The translations under genes and the position numbers were made by a program. Shown here one piece after another: positions 34,820 through 42,926 of a stretch of 64,000 nt of DNA. Each line of letters opens with the position of its first letter. Position 1 is the first letter of the stretch. Below the pieces are notes generated by a model. The model had not been told where the DNA came from. It saw nothing but the letters and a program-made list of their open reading frames with translations, and did no database searches. This DNA is from Rhizobium sp. SSA_523 (GTDB taxonomy: Bacteria; Pseudomonadota; Alphaproteobacteria; Rhizobiales; Rhizobiaceae). The DNA lies in contig NZ_CP129382.1 in the NCBI RefSeq assembly GCF_030435705.1, positions 1,736,001 to 1,800,000 on the forward strand. The letters run 5' to 3'.

Positions 34820-36679
34820 ATGGTGGATCACGAGATGACCAGCATGCCCCCGCTCGATGTCGTACCAAATGCCAGCCCGAAGGATGAGAAGCTGCCGGAT
34901 GCCGCCGGACCGGCAGGTCTCGGCAAGGAAAAGTCTTTGGCAAAGGCCCCGGTCCGCCGCCATCTGATCCACCTCTCGATCCTGCTTCTGGTCTCCCTCA
35001 TCACGCTGGCGCCCGGCATCAGCCTTTTGCCGCTGACGGATCGCGACGAGGCGCTTTACGTGCAGGCAAGCCGCCAGATGCTGGAAAGCGGCAATTGGGT
35101 GGATATCCGCTTTCAGGACAATCCCCGCTACAAGAAACCGGTGGGCATCTACTGGCTGCAGGGACTGGCGGGACTTGCCAGCGGCCAGCCGCATTCCACG
35201 CCGCTCTGGGTTTTCCGCCTTCCCTCGCTGCTCGGCGCCGTGCTGGTCGGACTGTTCTCCTATGCCATGGCGGATCGCATGGCCCGCCATGATGCCGGCT
35301 CCCGTCACGACGCCAGTGCCGGCCCTGTTGCCGGACACCTTGCGGGACACTTTGCGGGACAAGTCGTCGGCCCATGGGCCGGCCTGCTGGCTGGCCTCTT
35401 TGCCGTCACGACGGTGGAACTGGCGCTCGAGGCCCGCATCGCCAAGACGGATGCCATGTTATGTGCCGCGATCATGGCCAGCCAATTCGCGCTGTTGCAC
35501 GCCTATCTGGATGGAGCGCGTCGGCCGGTCTTCTGGCGCAACGCCCTGTTCTGGCTCTCGCTCGGCCTTGCCATCCTCATCAAAGGACCCGTGGCGCCCA
35601 TGGTGATTGGCTTGACCGGGCTCGGCATCACCTTGACCGAACGCTCCTTTTCGCTGCTGCGCGCCCTGTCTCCCCTTGCCGGCATCGCCGCCATGCTGGC
35701 GGTGGTGCTGCCCTGGCTTCTGGCGATCGGCCTCATTTCCGGCGGCGATTTCTTCCGCGAATCGATCGGCCGCGATGTGCTGGGCAAGATCGCCACGGCC
35801 CAGGAAAGCCATGGCGCGCCACCCGGCACCTATCTTCTGGTGGCGCTGGCCACCTTCTGGCCGCTCTCGGTCTTCGCCTCGCTGGCCTTCAGCTTTGCCT
35901 TTCGGCGGCGAACGGAAAAATCCGTGCGCTTCCTCTTCTTCTGGGCGGTACCGGCCTGGATCGTCTTCGAGCTGACGGCCACCAAATTGCCGAACTATAT
36001 CCTGCCCATGATGCCCGCGCTGGCGGTGCTGACGGGTCTTGCCCTGACGCAGCGAGGGATTGTCCGCGATCACTGGTGGTTCAGGCTGACCTATCTCGGC
36101 GTCGCGCTCGGCGGGCTTGTGCTCGGCATCGGCCTGAATGCCGCGCTGTACCGGATCGAAGGCGAGATCAGTCTTTCCGGCCTGGCGCTCGGCATTGTCG
36201 TCGCCCTGACCGGCATCTGTGCCTCCTGGCTGCTCCTGTCGGGACGGCTGATGCCGGCCATTGCCGCCATGACTGCCAGCGCCGCCACGGCCTATCTCCT
36301 GGCCTTTGCCGTCATCCTGCCGCAGGCCCGCGACCTGTGGCTTTCCGACAGGATCGCCGAGGCGGTTGCCGGCGTGCAAAGCTGCGCCGCCCCGACAATC
36401 CTCGTCTCCGGCTATGGCGAACCGAGCGTGGTCTTCCGGCTCGGCACGCAGACGGCGCTTGTCGATGGCGCGGCGGCCGCGGCGAGATTCGAGTCGGCCA
36501 GCTGCGCCGTGGCCATTGTCGCGGCGGAAGACGGCGCGGCCTTCCGTGCGGCGCTGGCGCGGGCCGGCGTGAACATCTCGCCGGCCGCCACCGCGACAGG
36601 ACGCAATGTCAACGGGCTGCGCCGGCGGGTGATGGAGATCTATGTGAAACCGCAGATGGCGCTCGCGTTTGGCGACTGA
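34820..36679 (+). CDS. ArnT/PMT-family glycosyltransferase
   Basis: This 619-residue integral membrane protein of GT83/39 type has PLTDRDEALYVQASRQMLES, the first periplasmic loop with the catalytic acidic residues. RYKKPVGIYWLQGL and about 12 hydrophobic segments follow. LSVFASLAFSFAFRRRTEKS and TKLPNYILPMMPALAVL fit the family. Such enzymes move a sugar from a polyprenyl carrier to lipid A, a protein or a glycan; the acceptor is unknown. An unusual His/Gly-rich insert (HDAGSRHDASAGPVAGHLAG, about 155-185) is built of short repeats. It is alone in its transcription unit or followed by the DUF2256 gene 55 bp later. Confidence 0.85.
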   Translation: MVDHEMTSMPPLDVVPNASPKDEKLPDAAGPAGLGKEKSLAKAPVRRHLIHLSILLLVSLITLAPGISLLPLTDRDEALYVQASRQMLESGNWVDIRFQDNPRYKKPVGIYWLQGLAGLASGQPHSTPLWVFRLPSLLGAVLVGLFSYAMADRMARHDAGSRHDASAGPVAGHLAGHFAGQVVGPWAGLLAGLFAVTTVELALEARIAKTDAMLCAAIMASQFALLHAYLDGARRPVFWRNALFWLSLGLAILIKGPVAPMVIGLTGLGITLTERSFSLLRALSPLAGIAAMLAVVLPWLLAIGLISGGDFFRESIGRDVLGKIATAQESHGAPPGTYLLVALATFWPLSVFASLAFSFAFRRRTEKSVRFLFFWAVPAWIVFELTATKLPNYILPMMPALAVLTGLALTQRGIVRDHWWFRLTYLGVALGGLVLGIGLNAALYRIEGEISLSGLALGIVVALTGICASWLLLSGRLMPAIAAMTASAATAYLLAFAVILPQARDLWLSDRIAEAVAGVQSCAAPTILVSGYGEPSVVFRLGTQTALVDGAAAAARFESASCAVAIVAAEDGAAFRAALARAGVNISPAATATGRNVNGLRRRVMEIYVKPQMALAFGD

Positions 36680-36734
36680 TCCGAAGGACCCGCCGGCCCG
36701 TAAAAAGGGGCAAGCGCAAACCGGGATGGAGTGC

Positions 36735-36884
36735 ATGCCGAAGCAGAAACCGAAAAGCCTGCTGCCCAGCAAGGTCTGCGCCGCCTGTCAGCGGCCCTTC
36801 CACTGGCGGCGGAAATGGCAGAGGGACTGGGATCAGGTGAAGTTCTGTTCCGAGCGCTGCCGTCGCATGAAGGCCGCAGCGTGA
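36735..36884 (+). CDS. DUF2256 small zinc-ribbon-like protein
   Basis: This 49-residue protein has the DUF2256 layout KSLLPSKVCAACQRPFHWRR then KWQRDWDQVKFCSERCRR, with C-x2-C and C-x3-C pairs that could bind a metal. The ATG at 36735 is chosen for GGAG just upstream. Its stop codon overlaps the ATG of the renalase-like gene (TGATG). DUF2256 genes often lie near photolyase/cryptochrome genes, as here; the role is unknown. Confidence 0.82.
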   Translation: MPKQKPKSLLPSKVCAACQRPFHWRRKWQRDWDQVKFCSERCRRMKAAA

Positions 36885-37894
36885 TGCAAAAACTGGCCAT
36901 TATCGGCGCAGGCCTGTCGGGGACCAGTCTCGCGGCGGAGCTTGCCGGCAGTGCCGAGATCACCATATTCGAGAAAAGCCGGGGGCTTGGCGGCCGGATG
37001 GCGACCCGCAGGCGGGCTCAGGCGAGCTTCGACCATGGCGCCCAGTATTTCACCATTCGCGACCCGCACTTCCGCCACCGCATGGACGGTGCCATGCAGG
37101 CCGGCGTGGTGGCGCTTTGGGACGGCCTGCTGATGGAGCGGGACGAAACCGGCCAGGTGCGGCAATCGACGGATCGCCACGGGCGGTTTGTTGCAGTTCC
37201 GGCCATGTCGGCCCTGGCCCGTCATCTGGCGGATGGCCTGGCCGTCCTCTGCAGCCTGCAGATCCAGTCGGTGGAGGGAGGACCGGGCGACTGGTATCTC
37301 ACCACAAAGGGCGGCGTCTATGGCCCCTATGACTGGGTCGTCTCCTCCGCTCCGGCGCCGCAGACCCAGGCTCTCCTGCCGCTCTCGGCGCTACACAAGG
37401 CCGCGCTCGATCAGGTTCGGATGAGCGGCTGTTTCACGCTGATGATCGATCCGCCGGCCGATACGGATCTTCCTTTCGCCGCCTGCCGATTGACCGGTCA
37501 CCCGATCCTTGGTTTCATCGCCGCCAATCACAGCAAGCCTGGCCGTGCGCCGGATCCCGCGCTTGTCGTCCACGCCCGGAACGATTGGTCGCAGGCGCAT
37601 CTGGACACCGCGCCGGACACCGTGCGCGATCTGATGCTGGAGGCCTGCCGGTCGCTTTTCCCGACCATCGGCTGGAGCGAGGCGAGAATGGTGGATCTTC
37701 ACCGCTGGCGGTATGCCAATGTCGAGACCCCGTTGGGCTCGCCATTCCTGATCGATGCGGACCGCCAGCTGGCCGCCTGCGGCGACTGGTGCATCGGCAA
37801 CCGGGTGGAGGCCGCCTTCCTCAGCGGCTTTCACCTCGCACAGGCTTTGAAAGCCCTGGATCCCGAGCGAGACCCTCCGAAAGCCTCAGCATGA
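36884..37894 (+). CDS. Renalase-like FAD-dependent oxidoreductase
   Basis: This 336-residue flavoprotein begins MQKLAIIGAGLSGTSLAAEL (GxGxxG). It has the family-specific FEKSRGLGGRMATRR and FDHGAQYFTIRDPHFR motifs of renalase-like amine-oxidase-fold proteins, and the C-terminal FAD motif ACGDWCIGNRVEAAFLSG. Bacterial renalases oxidise off-pathway dihydro-isomers of NAD(P)H; this activity is inferred from family only. It is coupled to DUF2256 upstream (1-nt overlap) and to the DUF3429 gene downstream (ATGA). Confidence 0.83.
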   Translation: MQKLAIIGAGLSGTSLAAELAGSAEITIFEKSRGLGGRMATRRRAQASFDHGAQYFTIRDPHFRHRMDGAMQAGVVALWDGLLMERDETGQVRQSTDRHGRFVAVPAMSALARHLADGLAVLCSLQIQSVEGGPGDWYLTTKGGVYGPYDWVVSSAPAPQTQALLPLSALHKAALDQVRMSGCFTLMIDPPADTDLPFAACRLTGHPILGFIAANHSKPGRAPDPALVVHARNDWSQAHLDTAPDTVRDLMLEACRSLFPTIGWSEARMVDLHRWRYANVETPLGSPFLIDADRQLAACGDWCIGNRVEAAFLSGFHLAQALKALDPERDPPKASA

Positions 37895-38319
37895 TACTTC
37901 CGTCCAGAACCCTGACGCAGATCCTGACCTATGCCGGCGCCCTGCCGTTTTTCCTGCTGCTTCCGCCCACATTTCCGCTTCTGGCGGTGCTCGATCCGTT
38001 GAAGGCCTTCCTTGCCTATGGCGCCGTCATCGCCGCCTTCATGGGCGGCTCGCTCTGGGGACTGGTGCAGGCGCGCGAGGCATCGCCCATCCTCCCCCTT
38101 CTCCTCAGCAATCTTCTGGCGCTCTGCGCCTGGCTCTCGCTGCTTGTCGAAGAGGGCCGCGCGGCACTCCTCCTGCAATTGGCGATCTTCCTCGCTCTGC
38201 TCGGCTGCGACCGCCTGCTGCTCGCAGCCGGGCTCGAGCAGCGCTGGTACTGGCGCCTGCGCCTTCGCATCACCGGGCTCGTCTGCCTGGCCTACCTGGC
38301 CAAGCTGATGCTCACCTGA
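37891..38319 (+). CDS. DUF3429 membrane protein
   Basis: This 142-residue protein has about five hydrophobic helices (LTYAGALPFFLLLPPTFPLL, AYGAVIAAFMGGSLWGLVQA, LLLSNLLALCAWLSLLV and two more). The layout and FMGGSLWGL fit the DUF3429 family. Its ATG overlaps the stop of the renalase-like gene by 4 nt, so the two are co-translated. It is an inner-membrane protein of unknown function, and converges on the SDR gene 30 bp further on. Confidence 0.78.
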   Translation: MILPSRTLTQILTYAGALPFFLLLPPTFPLLAVLDPLKAFLAYGAVIAAFMGGSLWGLVQAREASPILPLLLSNLLALCAWLSLLVEEGRAALLLQLAIFLALLGCDRLLLAAGLEQRWYWRLRLRITGLVCLAYLAKLMLT

Positions 38320-38349
38320 GGACGCTCACGTCTTTGCGCTCCGTCTGCC

Positions 38350-39048
38350 TCACCACGCAATGGGCTTGCCGTCATAGGCGAAGAAGCCGCCGGTATCGGC
38401 CGGATCGGCCCGGTCGAGAACCGCAAGCAGATTGCCGGCACTGACGGCGGGCGCCGTCCGTTCATGACCGCTGCCATAGGTTTCGGACAGGGCGGTCGCC
38501 ACGGTTCCGGGATGCAGGGCCAGAAGCACGCTTTGCGGATGCGTGCGCGACAGCTCGATGGAGGCGGTGCGCAGGATCTGGTTGAGCGCTGCCTTGGAGG
38601 CGCGATAGGAGATCCAGCCGCCCAGGCGGTTGTCGCCGATCGACCCGACCCGCGCCGACAGAACCGCCATCAGGCCGCGTTGACGCCGATCGAGCTTCGG
38701 GGCGAAATACTTGGCCACCAGGGCCGGCCCAATCGCATTGAGCGCGAATTGTTTCGCCATGGCCTCGCCCGACAGCTGGCGCAGCGATTTTTCCGGTCCG
38801 ACGCCGTCGATGGTCAGGCCACCCGTGGCGCAGAGGATCAGCTGCAGCCCGGGCTCGACCCGGTCTGCGGCGGCTGCAACGCTCTCCTCCCGCGTCACAT
38901 CCAGCCCGTCCTTGCGGCGGGAGAGACCCACCACCTCGCCGCAGGCGGGATCGGCAGCAAGGGCCTGCACCAGCGCCGCGCCAATACCGCCGCTCTCGCC
39001 GATCACCAGCGCCCGATAGGATTTCGGCAGGGATGTCATCATGCTCAT
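38350..39048 (-). CDS. Short-chain dehydrogenase/reductase
   Basis: This 232-residue SDR has its cofactor motif in RALVIGESGGIGAALVQALA, the conserved Asn in FALNAIGPAL, the catalytic Ser region in LSARVGSIGDN and Tyr-x3-Lys in YRASKAALNQIL. HPGTVATALSETYG follows as usual. It is cytoplasmic; the substrate is unknown. It lies 54 bp after the photolyase gene on the same strand and probably shares its transcript, a pairing seen in other alphaproteobacteria. Confidence 0.88.
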   Translation of the reverse strand: MSMMTSLPKSYRALVIGESGGIGAALVQALAADPACGEVVGLSRRKDGLDVTREESVAAAADRVEPGLQLILCATGGLTIDGVGPEKSLRQLSGEAMAKQFALNAIGPALVAKYFAPKLDRRQRGLMAVLSARVGSIGDNRLGGWISYRASKAALNQILRTASIELSRTHPQSVLLALHPGTVATALSETYGSGHERTAPAVSAGNLLAVLDRADPADTGGFFAYDGKPIAW

Positions 39049-39102
39049 CGCGTCTCCTCCTGGCTCTGCCTGGCCTCTCCGCGGAGGCCTGTGTCGGCGG
39101 TT

Positions 39103-40650
39103 TCAGACCGGTTCGCCTGCATCCAGCCGGCGCAGGAAACGATCCGCGCTGGCGATCGTGCTTCGCCGCTTCTCCTCGCTCATCCGCCGCCACGTCGCAT
39201 AAGGCTGCGCCAGCCGGCGATTGCCCGACAGGCGCGCGCCATGCCGATCGAGGAAATGCCAGTAGAGCGCATTGAAGGGACAGGCATCCTCGCCGGTCTT
39301 CTTCCTGACGTCATAACGGCATCCGGCGCAGTAATCAGACATTTTGTCGATGTAATTGCCGCTTGCCGCATAGGGTTTGGAGCCGAGAAGGCCGCCATCG
39401 GCAAACAGGCTCATGCCGATCACATTGGGCAGTTCCACCCATTCATAGGCATCGGCATAGACTTCCAGATACCATTCATGAACCGCACGCGGCCTCAGCC
39501 CCGCAAGCAAAGCAAAATTGCCCGTCACCATCAGGCGCTGGATGTGATGGGCATAGGCGTGATGAATGGTTTCGCCCACCACCTGCGCAAGGCAGGCCAT
39601 GTCGGTCTTTCCGGTCCAGAAGAAATCCGGCAGCGGGCGATCATGGTCGAAGAAATTGCTTTCGGCATATTCCGGCATTTTCAGCCAGTAGACTCCGCGC
39701 ACATATTCGCGCCAGCCGATGATCTGGCGGATAAAGCCTTCCACCGCGTTCAGCGGCGCCCGTCCCTCCAGATAATGCCGCTCGGCGGCCCGGCAGACCG
39801 ACAAAGGATCAAGTAGGCCGATATTGATGTAGAAGGACAGAAGCGCGTGATTGAGGAAGGGATCCATCGAGAGCATGGCATCCTGCGTCTCGCCGAACTG
39901 CGCCAGGTGATTGTCCATGAAGGTATCCGCAAGCGCCTGCGCATCGGCCTGCGTCACGGCGAAGCCGAAGGCATCGAGCGTTCCGATATTGTCGGGAAAG
40001 CGCGCCGCCACCAGATCGAGAACCTCGCGCGTGATGGCATCCGGCGCGATCGTCAGCCGTTTCGGCCGCAACAGGTCGGGCGCGGCGGGCTTGCGGTTCT
40101 CGCGATCGAAATTCCATCGCCCGCCAAGCGGCTGGTCGCCTTCCATCAACAGGCCCGTCTTGCGGCGCATCTCGCGATAGAAGAACTCCATGACGAGGTC
40201 GCGACGGCCCTCGGCCCAGTGGCGGAATTCGGCCTGCGAACAGAGAAAGCGGTCGTCTTCCCGGATCTCCACCGGGCGGCCGACCCATTGCGCCCAGCTC
40301 TTCATGTCTTCCAGGACCCGCCATTCGCCCGGCTCGGTAACGATGATCCTTTCCGGCTGCAGCGCCTCCACCGCCTGCTTCAGCTCGCCGCGAAAGGAAC
40401 CGCTATTGTCCTTGGCATCGAGCCGCACATAGCGCAGGCTCACGCCGCGCTCTCGCAGAGCCTCCCCGAAATGGCGCATGGCGGAAAAGATGAAGGCGAT
40501 CTTCTGCTTGTGGTGACGCACATAGCTCGCCTCGCTCATGACCTCTGCCATCAGCACCACGTCCCGCTCCGGATCGAGATCGCGAAGGCTCGAGAGATCG
40601 AAACTCAGCTGGTCTCCCAGCACGAAGACGAGATGGCGGCAGGCAGGCAT
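39103..40650 (-). CDS. phrB: PhrB-like iron-sulfur (6-4) photolyase / bacterial cryptochrome
   Basis: This 515-residue protein is closely similar along its length to the Agrobacterium PhrB-type FeS-BCP photolyases. The four Fe-S ligands are present (about Cys353, Cys441, Cys444, Cys457). The N-terminal alpha/beta domain starts HLVFVLGDQLS. FYREMRRKTGLLMEG, LNHALLSFYINIGLL, GFIRQIIGWREYVRGVYW, ETIHHAYAHHIQRLMVTGNF and YADAYEWVELPNVIGMS form the FAD and DNA sites. It should repair (6-4) UV lesions with blue light. An in-frame GTG at 40671 is an alternative start. The SDR gene follows on the same strand. Confidence 0.92.
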   Translation of the reverse strand: MPACRHLVFVLGDQLSFDLSSLRDLDPERDVVLMAEVMSEASYVRHHKQKIAFIFSAMRHFGEALRERGVSLRYVRLDAKDNSGSFRGELKQAVEALQPERIIVTEPGEWRVLEDMKSWAQWVGRPVEIREDDRFLCSQAEFRHWAEGRRDLVMEFFYREMRRKTGLLMEGDQPLGGRWNFDRENRKPAAPDLLRPKRLTIAPDAITREVLDLVAARFPDNIGTLDAFGFAVTQADAQALADTFMDNHLAQFGETQDAMLSMDPFLNHALLSFYINIGLLDPLSVCRAAERHYLEGRAPLNAVEGFIRQIIGWREYVRGVYWLKMPEYAESNFFDHDRPLPDFFWTGKTDMACLAQVVGETIHHAYAHHIQRLMVTGNFALLAGLRPRAVHEWYLEVYADAYEWVELPNVIGMSLFADGGLLGSKPYAASGNYIDKMSDYCAGCRYDVRKKTGEDACPFNALYWHFLDRHGARLSGNRRLAQPYATWRRMSEEKRRSTIASADRFLRRLDAGEPV

Positions 40651-40789
40651 GACGGAACCGATCGATTGCACTTGCCTGGACTACGCGCGGCAGGCGCCAA
40701 TGGATCCCTCAAACGCTGGAAGAATGGCCGGACGGCGACGGCGGCGGCGGGCGCGCGGCAGAGCCCGCAGGCTCCTTACACCAGAGAGA

Positions 40790-41161
40790 TCAGCGGCGTA
40801 TGCCGTCCCTGTCATAGGCGGGCAGGATGCGGGCGACGGAGGCGCAGAAGGCCGCCGGGTCCTTCTCGAACTGCTGCCGATTGTCGTTCACCATGACCTG
40901 CGCCTGCACCTTGCGCTTCTTGTCGGTCCAGCTGAGCCTGTGGGCGAAGCGCTCCATGCCGTTCTTCAGCTTGGCCGCGTCGAAATGCAGTTCACCGCAA
41001 TTGTCATTGGCAACGAGGAAGATGGAATAGGCGGCGAAATCCGCCAGCGGCTTGCGCTCGCCCTCGCCTGCCGGCGCCGGGCCGGCCACCGCAAGGCCCG
41101 CAATGGCGAAAGGCACCACAAGGGATGCCGCAAGGAAAAGAACTGCCGAGGTCCGCCGCAT
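40790..41161 (-). CDS. Small secreted protein
   Basis: This 123-residue protein has a signal peptide MRRTSAVLFLAASLVVPFAI with cleavage near AVAGPAPAGE. The mature part is helical and charged (LADFAAYSIFLVANDNCGEL, KKRKVQAQVMVNDNRQQF) with two cysteines that may pair. The ATG at 41161 has GGAG 9 nt upstream. It is probably periplasmic; no family is recognised. It diverges from nothing and stands alone between the photolyase and the DUF2325 group. Confidence 0.6.
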   Translation of the reverse strand: MRRTSAVLFLAASLVVPFAIAGLAVAGPAPAGEGERKPLADFAAYSIFLVANDNCGELHFDAAKLKNGMERFAHRLSWTDKKRKVQAQVMVNDNRQQFEKDPAAFCASVARILPAYDRDGIRR

Positions 41162-41354
41162 GCATCTGGTCTCCACTGAGCTTCAGTGTGCCCAAACAGG
41201 CGGCGGCCCGCAATGCGCAACCGCATTCATGGTTGCTTTTCGGCAAATGCGGCACCCACCCCTGCGGCGGGGCCGCGCGCCGTTTCATTCCGGAACAGGA
41301 GCAGCCTGCGGTCCGCCCCCTTTGCGGCCGGAGCCGATGCCCCCAAAGTGTCGG

Positions 41355-41591
41355 TCAGGCGCGGCGCAGCGGAATGATCTGCGCCGGAGCGCCATCGAGA
41401 TCGTCCGGCATTTGCGCATTGGGAAGCCGTGTGCGGCCGATGGGAAAGCGCATGATCTTGTCGCCTTCCGGCCATTCGTCGGGACGGCGCGTGAGGAGGT
41501 CGTAAAGCTCCGGCACCAGTCCCTCGCCGTTCTGCTGGGCGAGCTTGTGCAGGCCGATCAGGAAGGTGTTGTCGCGGCGGTCATCGATCAT
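41355..41591 (-). CDS. Small hypothetical protein, coupled to DUF2325 gene
   Basis: This 78-residue soluble protein starts MIDDRRDNTFLIGLHKLAQQ and continues LVPELYDLLTRRPDEWPEGD. The ATG at 41591 overlaps the stop of the upstream DUF2325 gene (ATGA), which fixes the start and shows translational coupling. No motif is recognised. An 80% charged or polar composition and the lack of hydrophobic segments suggest a cytoplasmic partner protein. Confidence 0.65.
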   Translation of the reverse strand: MIDDRRDNTFLIGLHKLAQQNGEGLVPELYDLLTRRPDEWPEGDKIMRFPIGRTRLPNAQMPDDLDGAPAQIIPLRRA

Positions 41592-41995
41592 AGCGAGGCA
41601 TCCCGTTCTTTCATGGTCTGCAGCGCGCGCTCCAGACTGGATTTGGAGCCATTGCGCAAGGGGATGAAGGCCTTGGAGAACTTCTTGCAGCCGGTCTTCA
41701 CCCGCAAACACGCATCATGGCTGATACAGTCGATCGGGCAGAAGACGCAGTCCACCGAAGGCAGGAGCGTGTCGATGCGCGACACGGCCTCGCGCAGACC
41801 GCCATCGTGATGAATCAGCTCTGCGCCGAAATTGCTGGCGATTTCCCGCAGATGGGCCACCTGGCAGTCACGGCCGCCGACATAGAGGAAGCTTTTGACG
41901 CCGCCGCTCTCCTGTCCGCGCGTCGATGTCTGTCCCCGGTCGGCACCCTGGGCACCCTGACGACCTGCTGCCTTGCGCTTATCCTTCTTTGCCAC
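41588..41995 (-). CDS. DUF2325 domain protein
   Basis: This 135-residue protein has a Lys/Gly/Gln-rich N-terminal tail (about 1-32) followed by the DUF2325 domain: SFLYVGGRDCQVAHLREIAS, ELIHHDGGLREAVSRID, VDCVFCPIDCISHDACLRVK and FIPLRNGSKSS. The cysteine-rich centre (C-x2-C-x3-C) could bind metal. It starts at a GTG with AAGGA upstream. DUF2325 proteins are of unknown function and are often tied to iron or redox genes. The next gene is coupled to it by a 4-nt overlap. Confidence 0.78.
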   Translation of the reverse strand: MAKKDKRKAAGRQGAQGADRGQTSTRGQESGGVKSFLYVGGRDCQVAHLREIASNFGAELIHHDGGLREAVSRIDTLLPSVDCVFCPIDCISHDACLRVKTGCKKFSKAFIPLRNGSKSSLERALQTMKERDASL

Positions 41996-42145
41996 GGCTC
42001 GTTTTCCTTCGTGTCTGCGAGTCTGGCCCTTGATCGGGCGTCAGCGTCGCGGACCATAGATAACATGAGAAAACGAGTAAAGATTAAACTGGAGAAAAAT
42101 ATTCATCTTCACCAGGCAAGATTGCGGAATGCCCTGCGCCGAGGT

Positions 42146-42595
42146 TCAGCCGTTGGTCCGGGTGGTGATCCTCGCCTCGATCACCGGCGCGGCCGCGCCG
42201 CGCAGGCGCTTCAGCGTGCTGATCGGCTGCGTGATGCGCGACAGCGCCTGAACGAAGCCTTGCGTTTCAGGCTTTGCGAAGACGATCGCCATCCGGTCAT
42301 CCTCCAGATGGCGCTTGGCGCAGGTGATGAAGATTTCCCGCTCCCCCAGGCAAAGGTAGAACTGGTCCGGCAGGAAGGACAGAAGATGCCCATGCAGGAG
42401 CGCGCCTTCGGTGGAGATCTTGACGATCCGCACCTGCATCGTCGCAAAGCCCTTGACCGCCGCGGTCGGATAGATCGCCCTGACGAGAAGATTGCTGCTG
42501 CGGTAATCGAGATCGACCCGGCCGAGCGTCTGATAATGCTCCGCCAGATAGTGGCGGGATCTCTGTGTTCCGGTCAAAGGCAAGGTCCCCTGCAT
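42146..42595 (-). CDS. Hypothetical protein, possibly PilZ-like
   Basis: This 149-residue soluble protein has a region VRIVKISTEGALLHGHLLSF followed by strands FYLCLGEREIFITCAKRHLE, which resembles the D/N-x-S-x2-G segment and barrel of PilZ domains. The Arg-x3-Arg part that completes a c-di-GMP site is not clear, so binding is doubtful. The ATG at 42595 lacks a good ribosome-binding site; 42634 is an alternative. If it is PilZ-like it could respond to the diguanylate cyclase at 32.7 kb, but this is speculation. Confidence 0.55.
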   Translation of the reverse strand: MQGTLPLTGTQRSRHYLAEHYQTLGRVDLDYRSSNLLVRAIYPTAAVKGFATMQVRIVKISTEGALLHGHLLSFLPDQFYLCLGEREIFITCAKRHLEDDRMAIVFAKPETQGFVQALSRITQPISTLKRLRGAAAPVIEARITTRTNG

Positions 42596-42848
42596 GTCGA
42601 CTGTCTCTGTGTCATCAGGGATAGGCCGGAGCATGCGATGCCCGCAATGGGCGATCGCTCTTGCGCCGCCGGCGCCGCAAGCCTCGGGCAAGCCCCGATC
42701 CCACACCAAGGTCAGCCAGCCGCCTGCGAGCCGCATTCAACCCCTAGCCCACGCCCCGCGCCGCCTCACCGACCGTCCGCCTCCTTGTCGGCTTCCAAAG
42801 CCCGCATGCGGCCGGTGGGCCGGGCTTCCGGGCGTTTCAGAAAAAATT
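42596..42848. other. Intergenic region upstream of preT
   Basis: This is part of a 331-bp divergent gap. The GC-rich left part shows no gene or structure I recognise. It becomes AT-rich from about 42838, where the putative preT operator and promoter begin. Confidence 0.3.
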
Positions 42849-42864
42849 TTGACCGATTGATAAA
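42849..42864 (+). promoter_or_regulatory. RutR-like operator, preT site
   Basis: TTGACCGATTGATAAA matches the E. coli RutR box (TTGACCA-N2-TGGTCAA) at 11 of the 14 defined positions. It also matches, at 14 of 16 positions, the reverse complement of the site at 48638-48653. It lies 62 bp before the preT ATG, and its TTGACC could itself serve as a -35 hexamer. The TetR regulator at 47856-48497 is the likely binder. Confidence 0.6.
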
Positions 42865-42926
42865 TTTTTATCCCGTGTTACGCTCACCCTCAGTTGTTCA
42901 AAAATGCCATAAAAGAGGGAAGCAAC

